Positions 26,333-34,640 of a stretch of 64,000 nucleotides of DNA are shown piece after piece. The translations under genes were made by a program, and so were the position numbers. The stretch spans positions 124,155 through 188,154 of the forward strand of contig NZ_LIUT01000008.1 of the NCBI RefSeq assembly GCF_001277345.1, written 5' to 3'. Source of the stretch: Paenibacillus solani (GTDB taxonomy: Bacteria > Bacillota > Bacilli > Paenibacillales > Paenibacillaceae). A model generated the notes under the pieces. It saw only the letters and a program-made list of their open reading frames with translations, was not told the origin of the DNA and did no database searches. The number at the start of each line of letters is the position of its first letter. The first letter of the stretch is position 1.

Positions 26333-26576
26333 AATTAGAGAAGATACGATGATCATCAACGGGTGATGTTCTCTAACTGCATGAATATGTTTTTGCAGGG
26401 AAATGCCTGGCCCCACAGAGGATTTCAGCAGGAATGTCGCTTGAATTATTTGGATTTTATTGGATGCTAGTATATCCATAAAATATTCCTCTTGTGGTCA
26501 GCCAATCGCTGACATCGATTCCGGACATTCCGGAGGCTTATCCGTGCTATCATGAAATTAGGTGGTAATATACGGA

Positions 26577-27395
26577 ATGAAAGAACAATTTTCGAGATTG
26601 TTTGGCTTAGCTGCAGAGCGTAACCAAGGGGATGAAGTGAAACAGATCCCGGTAGACGAGGTTGTCAGCAGCCCATACCAGCCACGAACGATATTTGATG
26701 ATGAGAAGATTGATGAACTGCTCCAGACGATTAAAACACATGGAGTCATTCAACCGATCGTCGTTCGTGTCCGCAATGGCGTATATGAGATCATTGCAGG
26801 GGAGCGTCGCTGGCGTGCGGTTAAGAAGCTGGGTCTGGACACGATTCCGGCCATTGTTCGGGAATTCAATGATTCACAGGCAGCTTCGATTGCATTGATC
26901 GAGAATTTGCAGCGTGAAGGTCTTACTTCGATTGAAGAGGCGGTAGCTTATCAGAAGCTGATCGATCTTCATCAGTTAACACAGGAAAGTTTGGCACAGA
27001 GACTAGGCAAAAGCCAGTCAACAATTGCTAATAAAATCCGTCTGCTGCAGCTGCCTGAAGTTGCCAAAGTTGCATTGATGGAACGCAAAGTGACAGAACG
27101 TCATGCTCGTGCACTGCTTTCATTGGATAATGAGGAAACTCAGCTCAAGGTGCTGGATGAAATCATCACCAAGGAATTGAACGTGAAACAGACGGAAGCA
27201 CGTATTGCCTTCTATAAAGAAGTAACAACCATGAAGAAGTCTAAGCGAATCTCTTACAGCAAGGATGTTCGATTGGCTCTGAATACGATTCGTCAATCAA
27301 TTGATATGGTATCCGGTTCGGGAATGGCTATCAAAACCACGGAAAATGATCATGAGGATCATTATGAAATCGTTATTAAAATACCTAAACGTTAA
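26577..27395 (+). CDS. noc: Nucleoid occlusion protein Noc
   Basis: A 272-residue ParB-like protein that blocks division-septum assembly over the nucleoid. The N-terminus MKEQFSRLFGL is the amphipathic membrane-targeting helix typical of Noc. The CTP-binding ParB/Noc boxes GVIQPIVVR and IIAGERRWRA follow, then the helix-turn-helix LAQRLGKSQSTIANKIRLLQ. I place the start at ATG 26577, where the Noc sequence begins. A GTG five codons earlier is possible but overlaps the AGGTGG ribosome site. Its own terminator separates it from parA. Confidence 0.94.
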   Translation: MKEQFSRLFGLAAERNQGDEVKQIPVDEVVSSPYQPRTIFDDEKIDELLQTIKTHGVIQPIVVRVRNGVYEIIAGERRWRAVKKLGLDTIPAIVREFNDSQAASIALIENLQREGLTSIEEAVAYQKLIDLHQLTQESLAQRLGKSQSTIANKIRLLQLPEVAKVALMERKVTERHARALLSLDNEETQLKVLDEIITKELNVKQTEARIAFYKEVTTMKKSKRISYSKDVRLALNTIRQSIDMVSGSGMAIKTTENDHEDHYEIVIKIPKR

Positions 27396-27405
27396 CACAT
27401 GGTGT

Positions 27406-27433
27406 AAAGCGGTATACATCGTACCGCTTTTTC
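27406..27433 (+). terminator. noc terminator
   Basis: AAAGCGGTA (27406-27414) pairs with TACCGCTTT (27422-27430), followed by a T-run. Confidence 0.85.
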
Positions 27434-27676
27434 TGATGAGTATGAGATGAGAATGCATGTATTCTATAGTCTTGATTCTTAAGCAGGAGGAATCTCTTAG
27501 ATGGAATCATGTTATAGAGAGAACACGTAATTGTAAGATTACTCATTTTCATCGGCGATAATCCTGGTCATCCCGTTCAAATTCCAGGAATCGTACTTAA
27601 ATTCATACACAGATCATCGCTGTATGTCATCTATTGCGACTACTTAGAAGAGTCTTCCTACATTGAGGTGAAATGA

Positions 27677-28438
27677 GTGTCAAAGATAATTGCCATAGCT
27701 AATCAAAAGGGCGGTGTCGGGAAAACAACGACATCCGTCAATCTGGGAGCAGGATTGGCTTCGCTAGGCAAACGGGTGCTTTTGGTGGATATAGACCCCC
27801 AAGGAAACACGACGAGCGGGGTAGGCATTAACAAAGCAGATGTTGCAAATTGCATTTATGATATTATCATCAACGAGGTGCACCCGAAAGACGCCATTTG
27901 CGGGACAAAAGTGGACGGACTGGATATCATTCCGGCAACTATTCAATTAGCGGGAGCTGAGATTGAATTGGTTCCTACGATTTCCCGTGAGGTGCGATTG
28001 AAAAAATCACTCCAATTAATCAAACCCCAGTATGATTATATTTTGATTGATTGTCCTCCATCGCTTGGTATTTTAACCATCAACTCATTGACTGCCGCCG
28101 ATTCCGTTATCATTCCAATTCAATGCGAATATTACGCTCTCGAAGGTTTGAGTCAGCTGTTGAATACGGTTCGACTCGTTCAGAAACATCTGAACACATC
28201 TCTCAAAATTGAGGGTGTGCTGCTGACGATGCTGGATGCGCGTACCAATCTTGGCATACAGGTGATTGAGGAAGTGAAAAAGTATTTTCAGGAAAAGGTA
28301 TACCGAACGATTATCCCAAGAAATATTCGATTAAGTGAAGCACCATCCCATGGGCAGTCGATTATTACATATGATCCTCGTTCCAAGGGAGCGGAAGTAT
28401 ACTTGGAGTTGGCAAAGGAAGTGATCTCTTATGAGTAA
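27677..28438 (+). CDS. parA: Chromosome-partitioning ATPase ParA (Soj)
   Basis: The 253-residue deviant-Walker ATPase drives origin segregation with ParB and, as Soj, also controls DnaA. The deviant Walker A KGGVGKTTT begins at residue 11, and DIDPQGNTTSG and LIDCPPSLG follow. The start is GTG 27677 after GAGGTGAAATGA. The gene overlaps parB by 8 bases. The 281-base upstream gap is AT-rich and must contain its promoter. Confidence 0.97.
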   Translation: MSKIIAIANQKGGVGKTTTSVNLGAGLASLGKRVLLVDIDPQGNTTSGVGINKADVANCIYDIIINEVHPKDAICGTKVDGLDIIPATIQLAGAEIELVPTISREVRLKKSLQLIKPQYDYILIDCPPSLGILTINSLTAADSVIIPIQCEYYALEGLSQLLNTVRLVQKHLNTSLKIEGVLLTMLDARTNLGIQVIEEVKKYFQEKVYRTIIPRNIRLSEAPSHGQSIITYDPRSKGAEVYLELAKEVISYE

Positions 28439-29270
28439 ACGTTTGGGAAAAGGGCTGGATGCGCTTATTCCTTCTTTGTCTATTCATGATGATGACAAGG
28501 TAGTGGAAATTCCGCTCAGCCAATTACGAGCGAATCCGTATCAGCCACGCAAGACTTTCAATGATGAAGCAATTCAAGAGTTGGCCGAATCGATCCGCCA
28601 GCATGGAGTTATTCAGCCGATCATCGTTCGCAGTGTTCTGAAAGGCTATGAAATCATTGCGGGAGAGCGTCGGTTCCGAGCATCTCAATATTGTGGTAAA
28701 GCGACAGTTCCAGCGGTGGTTCGCTCATTTAGCGATCAACAAGTGATGGAAATCGCCCTTATTGAGAACCTTCAGCGTGAAAATCTAAATGCTATGGAAA
28801 TCGCTGTAGCCTATCAAGGGTTGATGGAACAATTTTCCTTGACTCAGGAAGAATTATCCCTAAAGGTAGGCAAGTCTCGATCCCATATCGCTAATTTTCT
28901 GCGGCTCTTGGCTCTGCCGGAAGAAGTGAAGGAAAATGTTTCACGTGGAACATTGTCTATGGGACATGCCCGTGCGATTGTAGGGATTAAAGATCCGATC
29001 CTTGTAAAACAACTGGCTAAGCAATGTGTGGAACAAGAGTGGAGTGTGCGCGAGTTGGAGGAAGCGGTCAAGAATCTTGATCGCAAGCCGGCCGATAAAG
29101 CCAAGGTGAAGGTTAAGAAAAGAGACCCTTATATAGATCATCTGGAAGAAGACCTGAGGGAACGCTTTAAAACGACCGTGAAGATTAAGCACAATAAGGA
29201 CAAAGGAAAGATTGAGCTTAACTACTATAGTAAACAGGACTTGGAACGGTTGTTGGAACTTCTTCAATAA
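28431..29270 (+). CDS. parB: Chromosome-partitioning protein ParB (Spo0J)
   Basis: The 279-residue CTP-dependent DNA clamp loads at parS and spreads. It shows LRANPYQPRKTF, GVIQPIIVR, IIAGERRFRAS, LIENLQRENLN and the helix-turn-helix SLKVGKSRSHIANFLRLL. The lysine-rich linker and C-terminal dimer domain are complete. A parS site lies inside its own coding sequence, as in B. subtilis spo0J. It is co-transcribed with parA by an 8-base overlap. Confidence 0.97.
   Translation: MSKRLGKGLDALIPSLSIHDDDKVVEIPLSQLRANPYQPRKTFNDEAIQELAESIRQHGVIQPIIVRSVLKGYEIIAGERRFRASQYCGKATVPAVVRSFSDQQVMEIALIENLQRENLNAMEIAVAYQGLMEQFSLTQEELSLKVGKSRSHIANFLRLLALPEEVKENVSRGTLSMGHARAIVGIKDPILVKQLAKQCVEQEWSVRELEEAVKNLDRKPADKAKVKVKKRDPYIDHLEEDLRERFKTTVKIKHNKDKGKIELNYYSKQDLERLLELLQ
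28938..28953. promoter_or_regulatory. parS site inside parB
   Basis: TGTTTCACGTGGAACA matches the parS consensus TGTTNCACGTGAAACA read on the opposite strand, with the variable base in the N position. It is within the parB coding sequence (residues about 170-175), the same placement as in B. subtilis. Confidence 0.93.
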
Positions 29271-29499
29271 GGCTTTTGGAAAGTTAATGGATCATAGAAG
29301 AGCTAATTGGAATGAAGGGCTGCATAGAGAGTTTCAGTAATTAAAAACAAAAGACATGTCGACGTCCTTGTAAGAGGAATAAGATATGTCTTTATTTAAC
29401 TGGATAGGCTTGGCTCCAGGAATAGGAATGGCAAAAGGTGTTATTCACTTGGAATTCATTAGGCCATATTCATTACGAAGAAGATGAAGGGGAAACAAC

Positions 29500-30648
29500 A
29501 TGGAACCGATCATTTATCTGGACCACGCAGCTACATCATGGCCAAAGCCGCCCAAGGTATTGGAGGCAATGAGGAAAGCGATGGATGAGGCGGGGGCGAA
29601 CCCTGGCCGTGGGAGTCATCGAATGGCTGTGGAAGCATCACGTGTGCTCTATGGCACTCGAAAGATGCTAGCGGATTTGTTCGGAGTGAATAATCCTAAT
29701 GATATCGCACTGACATCGAATACAACCGAAGCGCTCAATTTAGCGATCAAAGGGTATCTGCGTGAGGGAGATCATGTGATAGCCACCATGATTGAACACA
29801 ATTCAGTGCGTAGACCTTTGGAATACTTGAAACGCACACGAGGAATTCAGGTGGAGTATGTGGCAGTGGATGAAGTGGGACAGCTTGATTTGCAACTCAT
29901 TGAGCGTGCTTTTCGTTCTAACACCAGGTTGGTTGTATGTAGTCATAGTTCCAATCTGCTAGGCTCGATTATCCCGCTTATGGAATTGGGGAGAATCGTC
30001 AAGGAGAAGGGGGCTGTGCTGCTCGTAGATGCCGCTCAGAGTGCTGGTATGCTGGATATTCACGTAGAAGATATGCATGTGGGTATGCTGGCTTTCCCGG
30101 GGCATAAAGGTCTCTTGGGGCCTCAGGGAACAGGCGGGTTGTATATCTCACCCTATATAGAACTGGAACCTCTCATGCATGGAGGCACAGGAAGTCAATC
30201 AGAGGCGATTGAACAGCCTACAGTTCGTCCTGATCGATATGAGGCAGGAACGCCGAATACGATTGGGTTTGCGGGGCTGCGGGCAGGAGTTGAGCAGGTG
30301 CTTGAATGGACACCGCAGCAAATCTACCAGCATGAATGGGAGCTGACGCAATATTTGATGGAGGGTCTGCAACAGATAAACGACCTTCGGTTGCTTGGAC
30401 CGGGACTTGGAATAGCTCGGACGGGTATCGTGGCTTTTGTGTCAGAGAGATACAGCTCATCAGAACTGGCTTTCCGATTAGATCGTGAATATGGGATTGC
30501 CGTAAGAGCAGGATTTCATTGTACGCCGCTTGCGCATATGGCTTCAGGAACCGCGCAGACAGGTGCAGTGAGAGCAAGCGTAGGAATGTCTACTCGCCGT
30601 GATGAAGTTGAACGGATGATAGAGGCAATGGTAGAAATTCATAGTTAA
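29500..30648 (+). CDS. Cysteine desulfurase-like class V aminotransferase (EF2568-type)
   Basis: A 382-residue PLP-dependent class V enzyme. The N-terminal YLDHAATSWPKPPKVLEAM is close to the EF2568 branch of cysteine desulfurases. The PLP lysine lies in FPGHKGLLGPQGTGG near residue 204. The catalytic cysteine lies in RAGFHCTPLAH near residue 347, so sulfur transfer is chemically plausible. The branch is known next to selenium- or sulfur-transfer genes, and a DUF3343 carrier-like gene lies 1.3 kb downstream. No Fe-S scaffold gene is adjacent, so its acceptor is unclear. It begins a 230-base gap after parB and precedes the DUF4446 gene by 38 bases. Confidence 0.85.
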   Translation: MEPIIYLDHAATSWPKPPKVLEAMRKAMDEAGANPGRGSHRMAVEASRVLYGTRKMLADLFGVNNPNDIALTSNTTEALNLAIKGYLREGDHVIATMIEHNSVRRPLEYLKRTRGIQVEYVAVDEVGQLDLQLIERAFRSNTRLVVCSHSSNLLGSIIPLMELGRIVKEKGAVLLVDAAQSAGMLDIHVEDMHVGMLAFPGHKGLLGPQGTGGLYISPYIELEPLMHGGTGSQSEAIEQPTVRPDRYEAGTPNTIGFAGLRAGVEQVLEWTPQQIYQHEWELTQYLMEGLQQINDLRLLGPGLGIARTGIVAFVSERYSSSELAFRLDREYGIAVRAGFHCTPLAHMASGTAQTGAVRASVGMSTRRDEVERMIEAMVEIHS

Positions 30649-30686
30649 ACAAACTGATCAAGATGGAGAAGAGAAAGGAAGAAAGC

Positions 30687-31187
30687 ATGTCTGAATTAAA
30701 TGAATTGATCATGGAACAGCTTCATTGGTTTGTCGTCGGAATGGTCATCATCATCTTGATCTTATGGTTAACATTGATAGTTCAAGGGGCTAAACTTCGT
30801 AAAATGAGACGTCGCTACGATGCGATGATGGCAGGCAGCGGGGTAGAGGATATCGAATCGCTGTTGGTTCAGCTAAAGCTTCAAATGGATGAGATTGAAG
30901 AAGGACATGCCAGTCATCAACAAATGCTGGATACCATCAGTGGCCGTTTAAAAGGAATGAAATCAAAGGTTGGTATTGTCCGTTATAATGCGTTTGGTGA
31001 ACGGGGAAATGAAATGAGCTTCTCCCTGGCTATTCTCAGTGAACAAGAGGAAGGGGTCATTCTAACCGGCCTTCATAACCGGGAGAGCTCCTATGTGTAT
31101 GCGAAACCGCTGAAGGATGGTCAATCGAAATATCCGTTGTCTCCAGAAGAAAAAGAAGCTGTTACTCTTGCGCTGCAAGAAGGGTAG
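30687..31187 (+). CDS. DUF4446 protein (YyaB-like)
   Basis: A 166-residue protein with one N-terminal membrane helix (about residues 9-31), a short coiled-coil-like stretch (QLKLQMDEIEEGHASHQQML), and a conserved C-terminal beta domain around VGIVRYNAFGERGNEMSFSLAIL. That segment is the DUF4446 signature. I start it at ATG 30687, 7 bases after AAAGGA. It lies where yyaB lies in B. subtilis. Its 3' end overlaps the convergent yyaC by 26 bases. Function is unknown. Confidence 0.85.
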   Translation: MSELNELIMEQLHWFVVGMVIIILILWLTLIVQGAKLRKMRRRYDAMMAGSGVEDIESLLVQLKLQMDEIEEGHASHQQMLDTISGRLKGMKSKVGIVRYNAFGERGNEMSFSLAILSEQEEGVILTGLHNRESSYVYAKPLKDGQSKYPLSPEEKEAVTLALQEG

Positions 31188-31767
31188 AACGATTCCATTC
31201 TTTTATGCCCGCAAAGAGACAGGTTGCAATAATATCAGATAACCGCATGACCAAGCTCAAGCGAGTGTTCTGCAATACGAAGTATTCCATAAAGCCGCCG
31301 ACATTGACGATACCTGTTACATGGATATCGCCGACCGGCGGTAATTCTTTATGTACACCAGCTCCAGGCTTTAAAGGTCCATCAGAAACTTGAATAGAAC
31401 CTACGCTTGAAGATTGGCCCAGACAAGCATCAATCCCGATGACAAAAGGATTATCGAACGTTTCATTTATGGTAGTTAACGTATCTTTAAGATTCATGGC
31501 GTGGACAGGCTCGTCCAGTGTGCCATAGAGATGAAACAGGGGACTGTTATAACGGGCAAGTGAGGTGCCAACCAGCGGCCCCAGACAGTCGCCCGTAGAA
31601 CGGTCGGTACCGATGCAGACAATGACAAGCGGCCGATGCTGAATACGAGCTTCAGAGAGATGGAAGAGCAAACGGTGTATAATAGCAGAATGGATATTCG
31701 GATCGGTGTGTGGTAATTTTAAGCTTGAGGCTTCAGGACGCGACGTGATTTTAGTTAGACGGTTCAT
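31162..31767 (-). CDS. yyaC: Spore protease-like protein YyaC
   Basis: A 201-residue YyaC-family protein, related to the germination protease GPR and to hydrogenase maturation proteases. The signature VCIGTDRSTGDCLGPLVGT (about residues 48-66) and the VIGIDACLG strand are present. It is expressed in sporulation in B. subtilis. I place the start at ATG 31767, after AAAGGAAGATTCT; the longer frame to 31860 adds unlike residues. It is one of few minus-strand genes on this arm and is convergent with the DUF4446 gene. Confidence 0.88.
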   Translation of the reverse strand: MNRLTKITSRPEASSLKLPHTDPNIHSAIIHRLLFHLSEARIQHRPLVIVCIGTDRSTGDCLGPLVGTSLARYNSPLFHLYGTLDEPVHAMNLKDTLTTINETFDNPFVIGIDACLGQSSSVGSIQVSDGPLKPGAGVHKELPPVGDIHVTGIVNVGGFMEYFVLQNTRLSLVMRLSDIIATCLFAGIKEWNRSTLLAAQE

Positions 31768-31963
31768 AGAATCTTCCTTTCGTCTGCATTTGGTAGTATC
31801 AGTATATGGATGAAAGACTGTTTTTATACTCGGGGATTTGCCTAAATAGCGATGAAACATTTATTACAAAGGGATATATGATATAAAACTCTGAGTTGAT
31901 AGTTAGGAAATGAATAGAGATAGATATAAAAAGATGATAGGCATGTTAGAGGAGGATGGGGCA

Positions 31964-32221
31964 GTGGAGGGAGCGATGCTGATCGCATTTGATTCAACCC
32001 AACAGGCACTTCGTGCAGAGATGCTGCTGGAGTACGCGGATATCGAAATTGATCTTTTTCCCACACCGAAAGAGATCACCGCAGGCTGTGCATTATCGAT
32101 TCAATTCCCACCCGATGCGTTAAAAGATGTTCAAGGGATCATCCGGCAGGAACATGTGGAGATCCGCGGCATCTTTGCGTTAGACCACAACAAGAGATAT
32201 ATCAGCATCAACGAAGAGTAG
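31964..32221 (+). CDS. DUF3343 protein, putative S/Se carrier-like
   Basis: An 85-residue DUF3343 domain, described as a putative sulfur or selenium carrier-like fold. The family phrase FPTPKEITAGCALSIQF holds the conserved cysteine. I choose GTG 31964, with GGAGG 8 bases upstream. An ATG at 31910 would add 18 residues that are less family-like. It is separated from the cysteine desulfurase by two genes. A sulfur-relay role is an inference from family and context. Confidence 0.82.
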   Translation: MEGAMLIAFDSTQQALRAEMLLEYADIEIDLFPTPKEITAGCALSIQFPPDALKDVQGIIRQEHVEIRGIFALDHNKRYISINEE

Positions 32222-32234
32222 GGAGGCATCGGAA

Positions 32235-33131
32235 TTGATGGGTTTTGGTTACTTATCCGGGGAGACGGACCCGAATGATCTGAGTAATTTGACCGAGGGG
32301 GCAAAAGAGGTGAAGGACAAGTTCTGGGGCTGGTTAACGAATGAAGATATGTGGATGAATATCCTGTCCTCCGGCATTCGGGTTATCATTATTTTTATCC
32401 TGACACGGATCGTTATACGAGTTGTGTATAAAATGATTGATCAGTTTCTGGGTCGGGAGGAGAAGAGCCGAGTTCAAGTTAATGTGCGACGGGCTGCTAC
32501 CTTAGGTGGATTGTTAAAAAATGTAACATCTGTCACATGTAACTTTGTCATGCTCTTGATCATTCTGTCGGAGCTCGACTTTGACCTGGGCCCCTTGTTG
32601 GCCAGTGCGGGAGTCCTTGGGCTGGCGATTGGTTTTGGGGCACAGAGCTTGGTGAAGGATGTGATTACTGGTTTCTTCATTATATTTGAAGATCAGTTTG
32701 CCGTAGGGGACGTCATCAAGAGTGGCGATTACCGGGGGACAGTAGAGATGATCGGGATTCGCACATCGCGCATCAGAGGATTGAATGGGGAAGTTTACAT
32801 TGTTCCTAACGGAATGATTACTAGTGTCACCAACTATTCTCTTTCAAATTCCATAGCCATCGTGGATCTGCCCGTAAAAAATGATCAGCAGGTGAAGGAC
32901 ACGGTAGCGCTGATTCAATCGGCCCTTAGTGATATACAAGAACGCCGACCGGAAGTAAACCGGGCACCTGATGTGCTGGGAGTTCAAACGCTGAATACAT
33001 CGGAGTATACGGTACGCATTGTGGCTGAATGCAATCCAAATGCAAGGGAAGATGTGGAGCGCCAAATTTTTACCGATATCAAACAAGCCATAGAAGCACA
33101 GCAAACGTTCAAAGAGCAAGCTGAGGGTTGA
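32235..33131 (+). CDS. Small-conductance mechanosensitive channel (MscS family)
   Basis: A 298-residue MscS-like channel that opens under membrane tension and releases solutes on osmotic downshock. It has a hydrophobic first helix near residues 38-58, a second near residues 95-110, and the pore-lining helix around LGLAIGFGAQSLVKDVITG. The MscS beta domain follows (FAVGDVIKSGDYRGTVEMIG and YIVPNGMI). The start is TTG 32235 or the adjacent ATG 32238, after GGGAGG. It starts 13 bases after the DUF3343 gene. Confidence 0.92.
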   Translation: MMGFGYLSGETDPNDLSNLTEGAKEVKDKFWGWLTNEDMWMNILSSGIRVIIIFILTRIVIRVVYKMIDQFLGREEKSRVQVNVRRAATLGGLLKNVTSVTCNFVMLLIILSELDFDLGPLLASAGVLGLAIGFGAQSLVKDVITGFFIIFEDQFAVGDVIKSGDYRGTVEMIGIRTSRIRGLNGEVYIVPNGMITSVTNYSLSNSIAIVDLPVKNDQQVKDTVALIQSALSDIQERRPEVNRAPDVLGVQTLNTSEYTVRIVAECNPNAREDVERQIFTDIKQAIEAQQTFKEQAEG

Positions 33132-33196
33132 TCTTACCTTAGACGCAATGATATATAATAGGTAATAGGAAGCGATTAGGAAAAGGGAGCGGTCAC

Positions 33197-33418
33197 ATGG
33201 AACGCAAGGTATTTCAGTTAGGGGATATCGTGCAGATGAAGAAACCCCATCCTTGTGGGAATAATGAGATGGAAATTATCCGCATGGGGATGGATATTCG
33301 GATTAAGTGCACCAAATGCCAGCACAGCGTGTTGATTCCAAGGTTGAAATTTGAGAAAAATATGAAAAAGGTGCTGCGATCGGCTCAGGAATCGGAAGGA
33401 GCAGGAGATGAACAATAA
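33197..33418 (+). CDS. DUF951 protein (YyzM-like)
   Basis: A 73-residue DUF951 protein. The family pattern MKKPHPCGNNEMEI...RMGMDIRIKCTKC shows three cysteines in a zinc-finger-like layout (HPCG and CTKC). A GGGAGCGGTCAC ribosome site precedes the ATG. It lies between mscS and the tRNA-Ser gene, as yyzM-type genes do near rpsF in Bacillales. Function is unknown; metal or nucleic-acid binding is only suggested. Confidence 0.88.
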   Translation: MERKVFQLGDIVQMKKPHPCGNNEMEIIRMGMDIRIKCTKCQHSVLIPRLKFEKNMKKVLRSAQESEGAGDEQ

Positions 33419-33517
33419 TATCTCCTCTCCGGAAGGTTAGAGAAGGTGGCAGGCATAAGACGAGTGGAGCAAGCTATTGACTAAATAGCGTATTCGTGCT
33501 ATAATCAATTCTGCTGT

Positions 33518-33608
33518 GGAAAGGTACCCAAGAGGTCCAAGGGGGCTGACTCGAAATCAGTTAGGCGTCGCAAGGCGTGCGTGGGTTCGAATCCCACCCT
33601 TTCCGCCA
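33518..33608 (+). tRNA. tRNA-Ser (anticodon CGA)
   Basis: The acceptor stem GGAAAGG (33518) pairs with CCTTTCC (33598-33604), followed by G and an encoded CCA (33606-33608). The anticodon loop CTCGAAA has CGA at 33552-33554. The long variable arm (GGCGTCGCAAGGCGTGC) is typical of class II tRNA-Ser, and the GGTTCGAATC T-loop is present. Confidence 0.97.
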
Positions 33609-33699
33609 CCAATCGTTTAAAGTTCCGCTGTTATGGATATAGACGATATCGTTACATAGCATAAGCTAAGGCACTCCATTTCCAGAGTGTTCAGAAATA

Positions 33700-33741
33700 A
33701 ACACCCTCATGGCAGACAACCTCTGTGGGGGTGTTTTTGTT
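33700..33741 (+). terminator. terminator after tRNA-Ser
   Basis: AACACCC (33700-33706) pairs with GGGTGTT (33729-33735), followed by TTTGTTTTTTG. A second small hairpin (GCACTC with GAGTGT, 33671-33689) lies just upstream. Confidence 0.75.
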
Positions 33742-33794
33742 TTTTGTAGAGATTGTAATGGATCACTATCAAATATGTATCCACTAGCTGCATA

Positions 33795-34022
33795 TATAAA
33801 AAAGAAGGACCCAATCGGGTCCTTCCTTCTGGTTAGGCGGTGCTTGTGAATTGGAATCATTTTATCAACACTTCTGCGAACCTTGTCAATAGCTTCACTT
33901 GTCCTAGAGGTCAAGCATTCGGCTCATTTCCTCAGCTTGCAATTCGTGTGATGATCTGAAACCTCATGCGTCGTTCAATTATAACGTTCAACGGAACCAC
34001 ACCTCTCTCATGCACCGCCTAA
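33795..34022 (-). ncRNA. candidate structured RNA of about 220 nt, family unknown
   Basis: No gene can be supported here, but the ends pair perfectly: TTAGGCGGTGC at 33833-33843 and its complement GCACCGCCTAA at 34012-34022. On the minus strand the 3' arm is followed at once by an 8-bp-plus terminator hairpin (GAAGGACCC with GGGTCCTTC) and a T-run. A TATAAT lies just before the 5' arm (34027-34022), so a transcript could begin GGCGGTGC. Internal GAGGU/ACCUC and CAAGC/GCUUG pairs are stackable. No good -35 is seen and I match no known RNA family. Confidence 0.45.
33797..33824 (-). terminator. minus-strand terminator of the candidate RNA
   Basis: GAAGGACCC pairs with GGGTCCTTC (33804-33824) around a short loop. 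On the minus strand the hairpin is followed by TTTTTTATAT. No annotated minus-strand gene ends nearby, since the yjzC-like gene stops 380 bases to the right. Confidence 0.75.
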
Positions 34023-34206
34023 TTATAATGTGCGCATTAACGTCTGTTTGTATACATGCTAATTTTAATGGATGACGTGTTCAAGATTAAAGTGAAGCAA
34101 TCATTCATTGGACGGCAACCAGCTTAGTCATACTTGACCTACGCACAGTGTCCGGCAGATACACAGAACTCTGAATAATCTATAGAGCTTAGATTACTTT
34201 AAACCT

Positions 34207-34401
34207 TTATTTAGGCTGCACCCGGCGCTTATTCAGCCATACCCGGTCATCATTCTGAGTTTCGGGAAATGTGTCGCCCTTGCTCATCTTGATTTGCTGG
34301 GGGTTCTCGATACCCATGATATGGTCTCTGACGCCCACTTCCATATAAATGCCGTTGTTGGGCGCTTTGTCTCCGCCACGAAATTCGGTCTGTTCTCCCA
34401 T
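34207..34401 (-). CDS. YjzC-like small protein
   Basis: A 64-residue protein of the YjzC family, small proteins of unknown function in Bacillales. The pattern MGEQTEFRGGDKAPNNGIY and the downstream GDTFPETQNDDRVW fit the family. I start it at ATG 34401, with GAGGAGG about 9 bases upstream; the longer open frame to 34542 has no family support. It is monocistronic on the minus strand, opposite rpsF. The 185-base sequence after its stop has no obvious terminator. Confidence 0.8.
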   Translation of the reverse strand: MGEQTEFRGGDKAPNNGIYMEVGVRDHIMGIENPQQIKMSKGDTFPETQNDDRVWLNKRRVQPK

Positions 34402-34579
34402 TGTTGAATGCCTCCTCAGGATGATGGATGGATTGCATGTATTATCGTACCCCATGGGTCTTGAAATCATCGCAGGAAATGTGAGAAAGACGCGGGAATA
34501 AAGGGAAGAGGCCACTATGATCAATGGAAAAGAAACTTGCATCCGATCATCCGTTCTGATATAGTATTATGGTGCGAGT

Positions 34580-34640
34580 TAGACTCGCTCCTTGCTCTCA
34601 ACTGAGATTGAGGGCCGAAGTCCATAAGGAGGTGAAACAT
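34580..34640 (+). promoter_or_regulatory. rpsF leader with a hairpin
   Basis: CTCTCAA (34594-34600) pairs with TTGAGGG (34607-34613), followed by CCGAAG and then the AAGGAGGTG ribosome site. In many bacteria the S6-S18 complex binds a leader hairpin of rpsF that contains an exposed CCG. The CCG here is suggestive, but I cannot show the full motif. Confidence 0.35.

Larger units (their letters stand above)
25408..26576. other. 1.2-kb AT-rich non-coding region between rsmG and noc
   Basis: No gene of ordinary length can be supported here. It holds a perfect parS site (25633-25648), a short hairpin (AACCGCT against AGCGGTT, 26308-26327) and one small frame with a fair ribosome site (26192-26332). 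The noc promoter must lie in it but is not clear. The length is unusual for this otherwise compact core region. Confidence 0.6.

Noticed and set aside
25408..26576. Noc-binding sites in the noc upstream region
   Set aside because: No sequence close to the described Noc palindrome was found in this gap; only parS was clear.
33666..33914. 82-codon minus-strand frame near tRNA-Ser
   Set aside because: The frame passes through an intrinsic terminator hairpin and T-run and shows no family or ribosome site; a non-coding RNA fits better.
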